Shown here one piece after another: positions 36,247 through 47,475 of a stretch of 64,000 bases of DNA. Source of the DNA: Tolypeutes matacus (Eukaryota > Chordata > Mammalia > Cingulata > Chlamyphoridae); NCBI GenBank assembly GCA_026826555.1, contig JAKSZT010054308.1:127386-191385 (forward strand), written 5' to 3'. The position numbers and the translations under genes were made by a program. The notes under the pieces were generated by a model that saw nothing but the letters and a program-made list of their open reading frames with translations, searched no databases and was not told where the DNA came from. Within the stretch, counting starts at the first letter, position 1. Each line of letters starts with the position of its first letter.

Positions 36247-36465
36247 ATGGTGTTACAAACCTGGAGCATAGATCTATTAACTGCAGCTAAAAAAAGAACT
36301 TGTGCATTTATTAGGATTAAGTGCTGTACCTATATACCTAATGAATATAATATCTCTTCTATTCTAAATCATATGCAGAAGGATATTAAACATGCTAAAA
36401 GTCTTTGTAAACTTAATTCATTTTCTAAGTTTATTTCTTCCAGAATCAACACCCTCACAAACTAG
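36247..36465 (+). pseudogene. env: Endogenous retroviral envelope transmembrane remnant (CX6CC motif)
   Basis: A 72-codon fragment carries a DLLTAA segment followed by a C-6 residues-CC motif (36301-36327), the arrangement of the transmembrane subunit of gamma-type and D-type retroviral envelopes. The surface subunit and fusion peptide are absent and the frame ends at 36465. Further right (about 37465-37510) a short stretch of similar style is in a separate, interrupted segment. This is a dead relic. Class I or a D-type recombinant is inference. Confidence 0.65.
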
Positions 36466-36875
36466 GTATTAGTCATGTGGAGATTTAATCCAGTTCCAGC
36501 CATGGTGCTGAATCTGCCTTCCCTGAACCTCAGTAGAATAGCAGAGTTTCACATTCTGTCAGGCAGAAACTACTGCCCCTAACTAGCAGGAAGCAGCTAC
36601 AGAAAAATGATCATTGCCCTTCAGCTCCCCCATAAGAATAAGGGCGGAAACTCTCTGATGGGGAAATTAAGACAGATTAGTATAAGAAAGAGGGAAGGCA
36701 ACTGGTCAGAATAAAGCCTGCCAAAGACCCTGGTCACAAGGTCCAGTCTGAAAGTCCTGGGCTCAAAAGAAGTCCTGAATAACTCCAAAAAAAAAAAAAA
36801 AAAAAAAAAAAAAAGCCTCCCCATTGGTTAACTGAAAAGGTGAAAAGGCAACAAATCTGGACAGCATATAGCTTT

Positions 36876-37087
36876 TTTGTTCCACAGACCCCTTCGCCAT
36901 TCAGGTGAAAACCATGGACAGCTTATCAGAAAGTAGCAGCAGATAGTTTTATGACACTCAACATCAGAGGTCAGAGAAAATAAAGATAATAAGTTGATTT
37001 TTTTTTTTTCCAGTTCAATCTCATGGACCCCCTGAAATCTTTCCATGGACCTCTTGGGGTCCGTGGATCCCTGCTTAAGAATTCCTG
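36876..37087 (+). repeat. hAT-type DNA transposon relic, related to the copy at 41369-41572
   Basis: Shares TTGTTCCA-AGACCCCTT, AGAGGTCAGAGAAAATAAAG and CATGGACCCCCTGAAATCT with the copy at 41369; its terminal repeats are decayed. Confidence 0.65.
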
Positions 37088-37644
37088 GTCTATGTGGACT
37101 CTCCTTATGCCTAAACTGGTTTTTAATGACATTGTAAAAAACTCAGAAAATATGGAAGGGAAAAATATGGTATTGAAAACCACCCCCATCCCCATAGAAC
37201 TTCCCTACTTGGTGCTTTATTGTCTACTAATGGAAATGTTGCTTATGTACTATTAGACTGGCACAATTTGCCTTGAACCATAACTCCTGCAAGTTGAACA
37301 GCATGGGACATCTTGCTGGCATGGCAGAATATGACCCATTGACAAATTTGGAACAAGACCTTCTCATTAAATAATGTTCAATGTTGTGTATATATTCCTG
37401 ATCACTCTCGTAATATCTCACAAGTTTTAAATTATATACAAAAGCTCATAAGTCATATTGATAAATTAGGTATTAATCCTCTGTCTAACTGGTTTAACTC
37501 CCTCTCTTAGCCTTGGTGACATATCTTTATAGATTTACTAGCTTTTGATGGGAAACTCTTAGTATTCTGTTTTATGCTATACTGTTGTGGAATGTGAATG
37601 CAGTGTGTCCTATGGGCAACACAAGCTGCTGCATAGGGGTGGGT

Positions 37645-38063
37645 TGTGGGGGTCCAGTGAGTCCCCGGCCCTGGCTCCCACTTCCTAAAGGAAACTCAGC
37701 CTGCAGTATCCAGCCACCTGCATGCCCCAGGACACAAGTTAAAATGTAACAAACCTCCTCACAGGAGAACAGTGTACAGATGGTAGGGTAGATTGTAATT
37801 TCCTCCAGGATGTACAAGTCCTTCCTACAGTAACATCATCAGACTCCATTTATGTGCTTCACATGACCCTAGCAGAAACTCTGTTTTGAAATGTCTGTAT
37901 TAGCATTATAGCCTATACTTTCATTCTCTGGCCTGCCACCACCAATGACCCTCTCCTGTCCGTAAGTCCCAATAAATAAAGCTCATGCCTGACACTGTAC
38001 CAAGTGAGTCCTTTGGTCTTGCCACCACCCTGACCCATGCCCTTTAGGAGCTGGGTTGAAGCA
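37645..38063 (+). repeat. 3' LTR of the endogenous retrovirus
   Basis: Begins TGTGGGGGTCCAG and ends GGGTTGAAGCA, with AATAAAT signals near 37970. It is about 30 bp shorter than the 5' LTR and lacks part of the U3-R junction region with the TATA box. Confidence 0.9.
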
Positions 38064-38528
38064 TCCTTCTTCCCTAGGAAATAGCTTCCTCACAGTTCCA
38101 GGCACTGCATTTTATATCCTACAGCCAGTAATCCCTTGTCCCAGTCAGCCACAATTTGACACTCTCCCACAAAGTTCTATAGGAGAGCTCTGTGTGCTGC
38201 CTTCTACACACAGGGCAATTTCTGGGACATGAGCCTGTAACGAGTATCCTGGTTCACTCCCTCAGGGCACCATCAGAGAGATCAGGCAGACATATATGCT
38301 ACTAGTATGTATGCATGAGTGTTACTCTGCTCTCTCTAGAACCAGGAATAGGGACCTGCCCTGGGAGTGTGAGCCAGTTCCATGTAGAGCCAGTGAGGGG
38401 ATGGGGAGGGGCCAGCCAAGGCACCATGTGATCCTAACTCTTTTAAGTTGCTTTCTTCTTGATTTGGCACTTACCCTGTAACTGCGATCCTTTAACTTTC
38501 TTGGAGCTTTGAGAAAGCTGTTTCTGCC
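38064..38528. other. Spacer between the provirus and a solo LTR
   Basis: Nothing recognised. Confidence 0.4.
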
Positions 38529-38986
38529 TGTGGGGACCCAGGGCCGCCCCCAAGTCTTCAGCACGAAGCCGCCTGCATGATCTAGACATAAGTTAAAAGT
38601 TAACAACCCTCCCCAGAGGGGAGACAATGCATAAACATTATTGTAAACTCTAATCTTCCCAAAGCAGTAAACATCCTTCCTACGAGCTTAGCGAAAACAT
38701 CACTGCACCCCATGTATATGCTTCATGAATTAGGTGTGAACTGAGACAACCCTAGCACTGTTCTCATACCCTATGGAATGTCCTTGTTCTGAAACCCCTT
38801 ATATATCACCCCTCATTTTCTCATCTCTTTGTGGAGTGCTAACTTCATTCATTCTTTGACCGGCCGCCATCCAAGAGTCTCTACTGTCCGTAAGTCCCAA
38901 TAAAGCTTATGTTGACTAAATGCCAGCTGTGTTCTTTGGTCTCGTGGCCTCACCAAATTGTGCCCTTCAGGAATTGGGTTGTAACA
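38529..38986 (+). repeat. Solo LTR of the same retroviral family
   Basis: Begins TGTGGGGACCCAG, ends GGGTTGTAACA, with TATATAT near 38801 and AATAAAG near 38900. No interior follows. No clear target-site duplication is visible. It is closer in wording to the minus-strand copy (30569-30984) than to the provirus LTRs. Confidence 0.85.
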
Positions 38987-40625
38987 TTGTGAGTTCTTGC
39001 TGGTTGTTCAAAACTTCTGTGAAGTGACAGAGCCCTGAAGCTTCTCACTCTACTATCTTGACTGGGGCCTAGATGGCCTTTTAAGGAAAATATTATACTG
39101 TGTTCTTTCGAAAGAGAGGGCACAGTAATTATATATATGATCTGCAATAACTTCTGACAATTGTGACAAAATGTCTCTAAGAGAAACCTTACTGAAAACT
39201 TGAACTCAGTATTTCACAAATAGGAAATGGCTTGGTGTTATCGATCAGATACTTCGAAAATGCCGTATTCAATCTCTTTTCTGTCCCTTAGTGAAGCTCT
39301 GGCAGATCGCAAAGCTTTCTGGCCACTTTCAGGGTTTAATGACTTTGGTCCAGAGCAATTTTAAAGTTTTTCCTGTCCTCTCAGTTCACATCTAACTCAC
39401 GGCCTAGGAACCTTCCTGCATGTTCTCTCCTCCTCCCTCTCTCACTTGGCTTCTTTTGGGTATCCTCCCTTTTCCTGTGTTTTGTGGTATCAGAGAATGG
39501 ATAGGACTAGTGCTGTAGGAATCCAGCCTTTATGGTCAGGAATGCTTCCCAAACCCCATGGGCACATGGCAAGTTCTTGTAAGCATTTCCTCACTGTTCT
39601 CTACTCTGGAGCTATACTAGTATGGACTTCTGATTTTCTGCAGTACAGCAAATATCCAAATTGGGTTTGACACACACATCTCACCTTCTTGCAGGCATCC
39701 CCACTGTCTCTGGTTTTCTCTGGACCCTTCTCTTGCCTTGATAAGTGGGAAAAACTAATCTTCCCCACTCACAATTGAAGAAAAGGAGATAAGCCACAGC
39801 TCTTTCCCAAAGATAACAATCGCCTATTTCAGAGAATGCTTCTAGAATGTATAGTACAGTCATTATACAGACATATTGGAGGCGGGGCGATGGTCTGAGG
39901 ACTGCTTCTGTTCTCTTTTAGTAAGCCTGGAGGCATACCAGATAACTCCTTGGTGCTCCAGAAGAATACTGGGGTTAGCTTCCTGAAGCTCAGGAAGCAG
40001 AAGCCTTCAAAGCTCATCCTCTGAGACTCACCCAGCCTCACTGTCTCACTGAGACTGCAGCATGACCTCTATCCACCCTCTAAAGTCTGCTGAAGCCTTT
40101 GCAGGGTAGGAATGGGGAGATCTTAGTTTGTTTCCACCCCATCTCCATCTTTACTCCCTTTCCATGGATAGTCTAGGGCTCACTTTTAGTTCTTAAGGAG
40201 GACTATTCTTTTCATCAGTATTCCAAGGGTTTCTCTGTCCAATCTTTCCTCCAACTTTGCTCCTTTCTATTGTCCCTTCTTATTCCACAGCTCTGTCACA
40301 CTCTTGTTCAAATCTCTGCAGTCAAGTATCAGCTCTCTGGATCAAGGTCTTAACACTTCTTTGTACTGGTAAGGAGATGAAACATCCAATTTGCTTTACA
40401 CACATGGGACAGCAGAGGAAGACAGAATCAAAGGCATGAAGCAGTGTATCTTGGAGATTTTCTGGTTCCAGTGATGGGATGTAAGAACAAGAAGCTGCTG
40501 ATGCCGACGTCACTGCAAACCTCCTTCTTCAAGGCTGATGAAATGCCAGCAATTGCCAGTAAGTAGAATTAACTGGGTCTTCCTCTACAAAGTATGCAAA
40601 CGTGGCCTGCTTTTTTGTAGTGTGC
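38987..40625. other. Non-coding, nothing recognised
   Basis: No gene or clear transposon seen on either strand. Confidence 0.4.
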
Positions 40626-40629
40626 CATA

Positions 40630-40905
40630 AGAGCAAATGCTTATATGGTGTTTACTATGTGCCAGGCATTATTTAAATTGCTTTGATGAATTTATAAAAT
40701 GTACATACACATTTACATATTATATATTTATAATATATCTGTAAACACACACATACACACATCTCACAATAATCCTATTAATTGACTTTATTATTATCCA
40801 AATTTTATATAAACCAAGTTACAGAGAGTATAAGTATCTTGTCCAAGTTTGAGCTGACATTTAAATCCAGTACCCAGGCTCCCAAGTCTGTGCTTTTGAT
40901 CACTT
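40630..40905 (-). repeat. MIR relic with AT/CA-rich expansion
   Basis: TGTTTACTATGTGCCAGGCA, then an inserted TATATA/ACACAC stretch (40705-40760), then AGAGAGTATAAGTATCTTGTCC and TTTAAATCCAGTACCCAGG. Confidence 0.6.
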
Positions 40906-41360
40906 GCTATCCTTGCACATGTCTTGACTTTGACTACTAGGTTTTATTTTCCTATATGGTGAAGACCTTGTCCTAATCATTTTTATGTCCATTCCTTTAG
41001 TTTCTCTTCTGTCACTCAGTCTTGTGCTTGGTGCTTGGAAGATACTAGAAGCTTAATAAATATTTGTTTAGTATATGCTTAATAAATATTGACCTCTCTT
41101 TATTTCACAGGCGAAGAAACCAAGACCCAGGAGCAAGAACTTCACCAGAAGGACACAGCTGGTTAGAGGCAAATCCAAGTGCAGAACCCAAGCATCCTGA
41201 CTTCCAGTCATAAAAGGACTGACCAAACTGAGTTCCTAAGTATCTTAGTCCCAAAGAAGCAGGAGCCCATTTTAATAGCGATACTCTGAGGCTTCCCTTA
41301 AGAGTCCATCTTAATATGTCTTGTCCATTTCACATCCTTTAAACTCAACTTGATGAAGCA
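40906..41360. other. Non-coding; L2-like relic
   Basis: 41000-41095 has L2 3'-end wording (GTGCTTGGTGCTTGGAAG ... AATAAATATTTG). No gene. Confidence 0.4.
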
Positions 41361-41368
41361 CACTAAAT

Positions 41369-41572
41369 CAGAGGTTCTTAACCTTTTTTGTTCCATGGAC
41401 CCCTTTGTCAGTCAGGAGAAACTAATACTACTGTAATTTATTTATGGCATACATTCATAATTGAAGGAAATGCTAGATTTCAGTTAGAGGTCAGAGAAAA
41501 TAAAGATAGTGATTTTTTTCAATTCAGGGTCATGGACCCCCTGAAATCTAGACCCCTGGTTAAGAACCTCTG
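41369..41572. mobile_element. Non-autonomous hAT-type DNA transposon
   Basis: Terminal inverted repeats CAGAGGTTCTTAACC (41369-41383) and GGTTAAGAACCTCTG (41558-41572) are perfectly complementary over 15 bp. An 8-bp flanking duplication (CACTAAAT and CTCTAAAG, 6 of 8 matching) fits hAT elements. No transposase is encoded. Confidence 0.9.
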
Positions 41573-41619
41573 CTCTAAAGTATCATTATCAGAAAAGAAG
41601 GGATTAAGGAAGGGGAAGA

Positions 41620-41840
41620 AAACGTTCATCAATTTATTGCCTTTCATGTGTCAGGCCCATGCTAGTGAGTTTAAATTTGTTACTTCATTTGTTCTCAAAC
41701 CAATCCCCAAAAGTTGGGCATTATTATTCCTGCCATTACAGATGAGGAAACTACAGCTCAAAGAGATGAAGTAACTTGTCCAAGACCACAGGGCTGAGAG
41801 TCAAACACTGGTCTGACTCCAAAGATTGGGTTTTCCTACT
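41620..41840 (-). repeat. MIR SINE
   Basis: ATTACAGATGAGGAAACTAC, GTAACTTGTCCAAGACCACA and GTCTGACTCCAAAG in minus orientation. Confidence 0.8.
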
Positions 41841-42169
41841 GCACCACCAGGGGGCATCTCAACCACAGGATGGCACCTATAGAGAGCCTGGGCCTGGGCT
41901 TTCCCAGGATGCCCGACTTTGTGTTCGCACTCAGCCTGTCAGGCAAGCAGCCTGGGTGACGTAGCTGGAAAGCCCTGACTGGAAACCAGAATTCATCCCT
42001 GACTCACTGGTCTTGGGAAAGAAGTTTTGCATCTTCATCTCTAGTTTCCCCCTTATTGTGTGGAAGGAAGAATTGCTGTCCCACAAGGAAGCCTTCCAGC
42101 TGGGGAAGGGTTCTCTCTGGTTGCACTGAGGTCTATAATATCTTTAGTTTCCTTGGACAGGGCCAAAAT

Positions 42170-42295
42170 TCAGAAAACATGGGTTCTAGATGTGACCCTG
42201 CCACTTTTTAGCTGTGTGACCCAAGATGAACTGCTTATTCCCCCTAGCTCTGTGCCTCAGTTTCCATATCTGGGGAGAAACCTACTTCACCCACC
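42170..42295 (+). repeat. MIR SINE
   Basis: TTTTAGCTGTGTGACCCAAG and GTGCCTCAGTTTCCATATCT in plus orientation. Confidence 0.8.
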
Positions 42296-43409
42296 ACCAC
42301 ATGCCACTGCCCAGGCCTCCTCCTAAGGGCTTAAGCCTGAAATCCCATGAGGACAGCTTCATTCCTTTCCCTTGAGAGTCAGTACCTGCCAAAACACAAG
42401 TACCGTTCCCTGGCAGGAGCCAGACTTAAGTGGGAGTAAATTTCAGGTGGTTCACTGAATGGACGGGGCAGGGGGAGAGCCTGAGGGAACTGGTGGAGGG
42501 AGAGCAGCACAGACAGAAGACCACCAGGAAGGAAGGGTTGGTGTACCCGAGCCAGCCTTCACAGTGTAGTGAGGCCAGCAGACTGAGAGCGCACTGGCAC
42601 CCACCAGTTTGTTGCCTTGGGCACCAAGTTCTCCTTTATAAACCTCAGACTGAATTTGGGACACAACTTGACTAGATTTGTCTTCCCCTCAGGTCAGGAC
42701 CTTGAGAATGGGTAGGTACAGGCAATGACTGGGCTCTCTGCCAGGTGGCCATTTCTTACCTTGCTATGTGCTCTCTCCTGGGTGGATATTTCCCCTCTCT
42801 CAGTATCTTGCCTGGGAGAAAACCATCTGCCACTTCCCTACAAACCAGAAGCTAAGGAGCAGGGCTGGAGGTGGGAACACAAAGGAAGGGAGTGGTGACC
42901 CCACCTGCCAAGGCACTTGGAGTATGGTCCCTAAGCTGTGCCACCTTGGGCACGATACTCAGCCTCCTGAGCTTCCTTGTCCTTGCAAACAAGTACAGTA
43001 AAAATGCCCACCTTGAGGGTGGCTGCGAGGAATCATCTGCTGCATAATAAGATCTCAATTGATGTTTGTTTTTCTTTTCATCTTTCTCATTTTCTGACTT
43101 CTCCAGCTTTGAGGGGGAGAGGCATTACCACACAGGAGAGGATGGCACACATTCACAGAGAACTTTACAGTTCACAGAACACTTTCATGGTCACTGTTTA
43201 AGGGAATGCCCACAGCATGTCTGGAAGAACCATCACTCAGGTGAGATTCTCTTTCTGTAATTCCTTGGGAACCTGTGTTTCTTTTTGTAGCACTCAGCAC
43301 GCATCATTATGTACTAGTTTAATATCTCATTTCCCCAGTGAACCATAAACCATATAAGATCAGAGGCCATGTCTGTACTCGGTGCTGTGTCACCAAAGCC
43401 AAGGCTCAA
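42296..43409. other. Non-coding; L2-like relic at the right
   Basis: No gene. 43260-43409 resembles an L2 3' end (AACCATATAAGATCAGAGGCC). Confidence 0.4.
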
Positions 43410-43419
43410 AAAGTATTTG

Positions 43420-43778
43420 ATGTGGCTCAGGCAGTTGGGCACCCATCTCCCCAATGGGAGGTCCTGGGTTCAGTTCCTGGTGACTCCTAAAGAAGAAGAA
43501 CAGACACAATGAGCAGATGCAATGAGCTGACACAATGAGCTGATGCAATGAGCATGCACAATGATCAGACACAACAAGCTGGGAGTGGATGTGGCTCAAG
43601 CAGTTGGGGACGCACATCCCACATGGGAGGTCCTGGGTTTGGTTTCTAGTGTCTCCTAAAGAAGACGAGCAGACAATGAGCAGACACAATGAGCAGACAC
43701 AATGAGCAGACACACCGAGCAGACACAGCGAGCAAAACAATGAGCAGACAGATGAGGGAGCTATCTCAGGGGTGGGAG
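43420..43778 (+). repeat. DAS-SINE dimer with minisatellite tails
   Basis: Two head-to-tail units (about 43420-43578 and 43579-43778), each with a tRNA-like head and then tandem GAGCAGACACAAT-like repeats of about 13-15 bp. One perfect 10-bp duplication AAAGTATTTG (43410-43419 and 43779-43788) encloses both units, so they appear to have arrived as one insertion. Confidence 0.9.
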
Positions 43779-43788
43779 AAAGTATTTG

Positions 43789-44870
43789 TGGTTTGATTGA
43801 CTGAATAAATTAATAAAAAGCCATCATCGTCCCTTCAGATTATGAAACTGAGACTTCAAGAAGCAAAGTGACTTTCCCAAGTTCAATTAGTTAATTGATG
43901 GCAGAGCTGGGATTTTTTTCTGGTTCCTAGATTAAAAGGTTTGCAGGGGTGGGCAAGGATACTGGTGGGAAGTCATTTACCTCCTGTCCAGCATGACATA
44001 GTGGCACTGCAACTCTAAAGAGAGAACAACATTACTTCCCCCATCTGCTTACTCCCACTCCCCACTACTGAGATGTGGGAAGGGTCTGTCTGCACATTAC
44101 AGTCTCCTGTGAATATGTGTGTATGTGTTTATCTACCCCACACCTGCCCTGCTCCAAATGGGAACTTCTTAAGGAGGGTGGCTCTGTCTTCTTCTCTGTA
44201 TGTTTAGGGCCTAGCACAGTGCCTGGCACATTATAAGTACTTGATATGTTTTTGAGGACTGGCTGGTTAAACGAATGGATGAACCTTCCCATAGTAGCTC
44301 CAAGATGTCTTTTGTATGTGAAGGTCAGAGTGGAGCTACTCTGAGCCAGCCTTGTCCCTGTGGTCCCTGTGGACGGAGCCTATGGGAGACTTGCAGGGCA
44401 GTTCCACTGCATCGACCCATCTTGTCCAGCTTCCTCCTTTTCTGGTGGAGTGGTGTATCCACTCCAGAGAGGCAGAGTGACTGTCCTGAATCAAGGCCCT
44501 GCTTGCACCTGACATTCTGGTTCTTGAGAGCCTGCAGAACCAGCTGGGGACAAAAGCTTGATCATTTCCCAGTTTTCAGAAGAGTCCCACAGAGGTCAAG
44601 GCTGGGTCACAGAGTCAGCCATCAGGTTCATTCTTGCTTCCTCACACGCTCTGGGTTAGAAGAGCATTTGCCATTATCACTGTCTTCCAGGCAGGCCCCA
44701 GTGATGTCCTGGAGTGTCACTGGATGACAGTCACTGTCACCTGGGGTCTTTCCTATTGCAGGCCTTGCCCAATCTGCATTGACATCACGTGAAACTGCAG
44801 GGCTATGCAAGGCCAGTGGCCTTCTTAGATTGGCTTTAATTATTGTCATCATCATTATATGATTATGTTT
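43789..44870. other. Non-coding; MIR and L2 relics
   Basis: 43830-43915 is MIR-like (minus), and 44140-44280 resembles an L2 end (CTAGCACAGTGCCTGGCACA). The rest is unrecognised. Confidence 0.4.
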
Positions 44871-44874
44871 ATAT

Positions 44875-45080
44875 TATTAGCTTTTATTTTTATAGTACTT
44901 TACGGTTCACCAAGTCCTTTGTTATATGTAAGCTCATTTGATTGGGTAGTCTATTAATATCCTCTGTTTTATAGATGAGAAAACTGAAGTTCAGAGAAGA
45001 GATGCAACGTGCCCAAGGTTACATAGCTAATATGGCAGACTTGAGACTCAAGAGCAGATTTCCCAGCTTCATATTCAATT
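44875..45080 (-). repeat. MIR SINE
   Basis: TTTTATAGATGAGAAAACTG, CCCAAGGTTACATAGC and GACTCAAGAGCAGATTTCCC, minus orientation. Confidence 0.75.
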
Positions 45081-46435
45081 TTATTTCACTAAATCCACTT
45101 TACTTATCTGACTTTCTCCAGTTTAAAAACATTAATGGCTGACTACTGGTCATGAGGCTTACAGCCCTAATAAAATTCGCTCCAGCCACCCCTGTCTCCC
45201 GGATTCTGGTGAGAAACATGTACCTCCATGACTGAAGCCCACTGTGCTTCTAAGCCTAGTGCTTCGGAGACAAGGTCCTTCTACTGTGCTAGGGATGGCT
45301 GATGGCAAAGCCTCAGGGAGAGACTGAGTGTAGTGACATAGCAGCAAAATGCTACAGTGACCTAATATGAGCCACAAGGGATGCACTGGGGTCTATGAAG
45401 TTTTCTAACCAAGAGGATTTCTGCTCAGGGAAATGAGCTTTTGTGTTTGATAGTCTTGGAATTGGTGGAATTCTGGAAAGTTGGCTTCTGCCTCTCACAT
45501 GGACTTCCTAGATGCTCAGAGAGGCTCATGCTGCTCTCTCAGCCAGCTCAGCTGGTTCAACAGCAGCTCGTGGCTCATATCCCTCCTTCCCTCCCTCCCT
45601 TGCCCCTCCCTCCTATCCCTTAGTGAGCATCTACTATGTTTCAAACATCTTCTGGGCCCTAGGGATTTAGCAATGATTTGGACACCAAAGAGTATATGAA
45701 GAGTTTGTTCTGGGGTCCAAGCTCTTTGTCTACCACAGAACCCCTGGCCACTAGGAATAGTGCACTATTAGCAGAGGTCCAGAAAGCTGGCCTTATGCAA
45801 AGGGCTTCCACAGAGTAACCTTCCTGGCAGGGCAATAAACGAACCCACCAAATCCAAGGCCCTCTCCTGCTCCCCTTAGGCAGGGAGATCAGCAGCAGAG
45901 GCCAGGAGCCACTATCCCCCCACGACCACCCCAAAGTCCCCATCACTCAATGGGGCAATTGTCAGTTGAGTGGACAATCTGTTAGGACCTGCAAGACTTC
46001 TGCCCTCCTGCTCCCCTTAGATTCCCCCTCAGTTCCTATGTGGACAGTGAATTAACCAGTTAAGACAAAACAGTGCAATGGAAAGAACAGTGGGCTGAGT
46101 GACTGGCGTCCTGGACACTGGCCTGGATTTCTGAAGTCAGATCCATCTCTGGATGGGAAGGAGATGGGGTTGGATCTCTGACAGATCTCAGGTAATCTCA
46201 GAGTCTAAGAATCCCTCACTCAGAACCTGCCACCACTCATTTGTCTAACAAGGAATCCAGAATTTCCATTGTTTAGTCTCTGGTTGGCCCAGCACCCCAG
46301 GGAGTCCAAGGCACTGCTGAAGAGAAGTGACTTCACTGTTTCCAGCTGATTTGGGGCTGAGTCACGGTCGGAATCTGCTCTGGAGTAACCATTCTGGCCC
46401 TGTGGGTCTCCTCCCTCCCTGACAATGACTACCAG
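45081..46435. other. Non-coding, nothing recognised
   Basis: Includes a short CCCT-rich stretch at 45580-45620. No gene. Confidence 0.4.
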
Positions 46436-46439
46436 CTCT

Positions 46440-47475
46440 CATCTTTCATTCCTTCCTTCTCATTCGACAAGTATTTTTTGAATGCTGTGAGTTCTGCGCT
46501 GGCCTGGAGAATACAGTGATGAATAACACAAGGCATCTTCCTCTGAGGATCTCTTAGTATAAAAGTAGGGATAAGACTTCCAGGAAGTATTTCTGAGTAT
46601 TGATTATGTGCCAGCCTCTTGGTATCCCTCAGGGTCATGAGGGGGAACACCTACACCCTTTTGTGGAGAAGCTCAGGATCTAACGAGAGAAGCCAAGAGA
46701 GCACAGGCGACCTGCCAAAGAGGCATTCTATTCCAGGGAGCAGGTGGTAGGCCCTGGTTGGCAGGTTTCCCAGAGTCACAGTCCTTGCCATGAGCCCGGG
46801 AGGGTGTGGAGGAGTGGAGCAGGAAGGGCGTTCTGAGCAGGGGTGCATGCAGGTGCATCCAGGTATGGTAATAATTTGGTGCGGCTCTAAATTCCATAGG
46901 GTGCAGAGGACGGATGGGAAACAAGGCTGAAGAGGTAGGAGGTGCCAGATTATGAAGAACTCATGAACTATTTGGAGGAATTTGGATATTTTTTCTTGGA
47001 GATAATAGGGAAGCATCGAAAGTTTAAAATAAGCTCAGATTTACATTTTGGAAAGAGAGATGGTGAGGGTCTGAAGAAAGGAGGCAGTAAGGTTGGGAGG
47101 AAGAACCTGGGTGCATTGCTGGATGTCAGGGTGAGGAAAAGGGGAGGCTAAACTCTCTTCTTGGGCCTTGGGGAAGTTTTCTGAGGGAACTGAGGAAGTC
47201 TGGAGGTAGTGATGATGGATTCTGTGCTCATGATTACTGTAGAGTGTGGAACATGATTTATGTCATCAGGAGGGTAAGGGAAAAGGACAGGGAGCTGGAA
47301 GGAGAGAGAGAAGACTTTCCATGGTGGTGATGGGGAGTCCTTATGATGAGGGACATTTAAAGGAGTGGGGAGACCTGTGGATATTGAGGTGGGGACAGAG
47401 GGAGCAGAGATTGAGTACAGGGAAGCAGGAGAAGGTTCTAGAGATTGAATTTCTTGGATGGAGAAATTTGTGATG
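46440..47475 (+). repeat. Probable ancient interspersed repeat, copy 4
   Basis: CATTCGACAAGTATTTTTTG head, then GCCAGATTATGAAGAACTCA and a purine-rich 3' part in the style of copies at 400 and 8130. Divergence is high. Confidence 0.4.

Larger units (their letters stand above)
33719..37644 (+). mobile_element. Interior of an endogenous retrovirus, decayed and interrupted
   Basis: Lies between two same-orientation LTRs. Only about 3.9 kb long, too short for a complete gag-pol-env set. Visible parts are a 5' open frame (33855-34181), a nested LTR-like repeat (34602-35132), an AT-rich non-coding stretch (35133-36246), an envelope transmembrane remnant (36247-36465), a 28-base A run (36787-36814) and a hAT-like fragment (36876-37087). 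No protease, reverse transcriptase or integrase motif was seen. It cannot be functional as read. Confidence 0.8.

Noticed and set aside
43494..43755. Regularly repeated units that could suggest a CRISPR array
   Set aside because: The units are directly adjacent with no unique spacers, belong to SINE tails, and the genome is mammalian.
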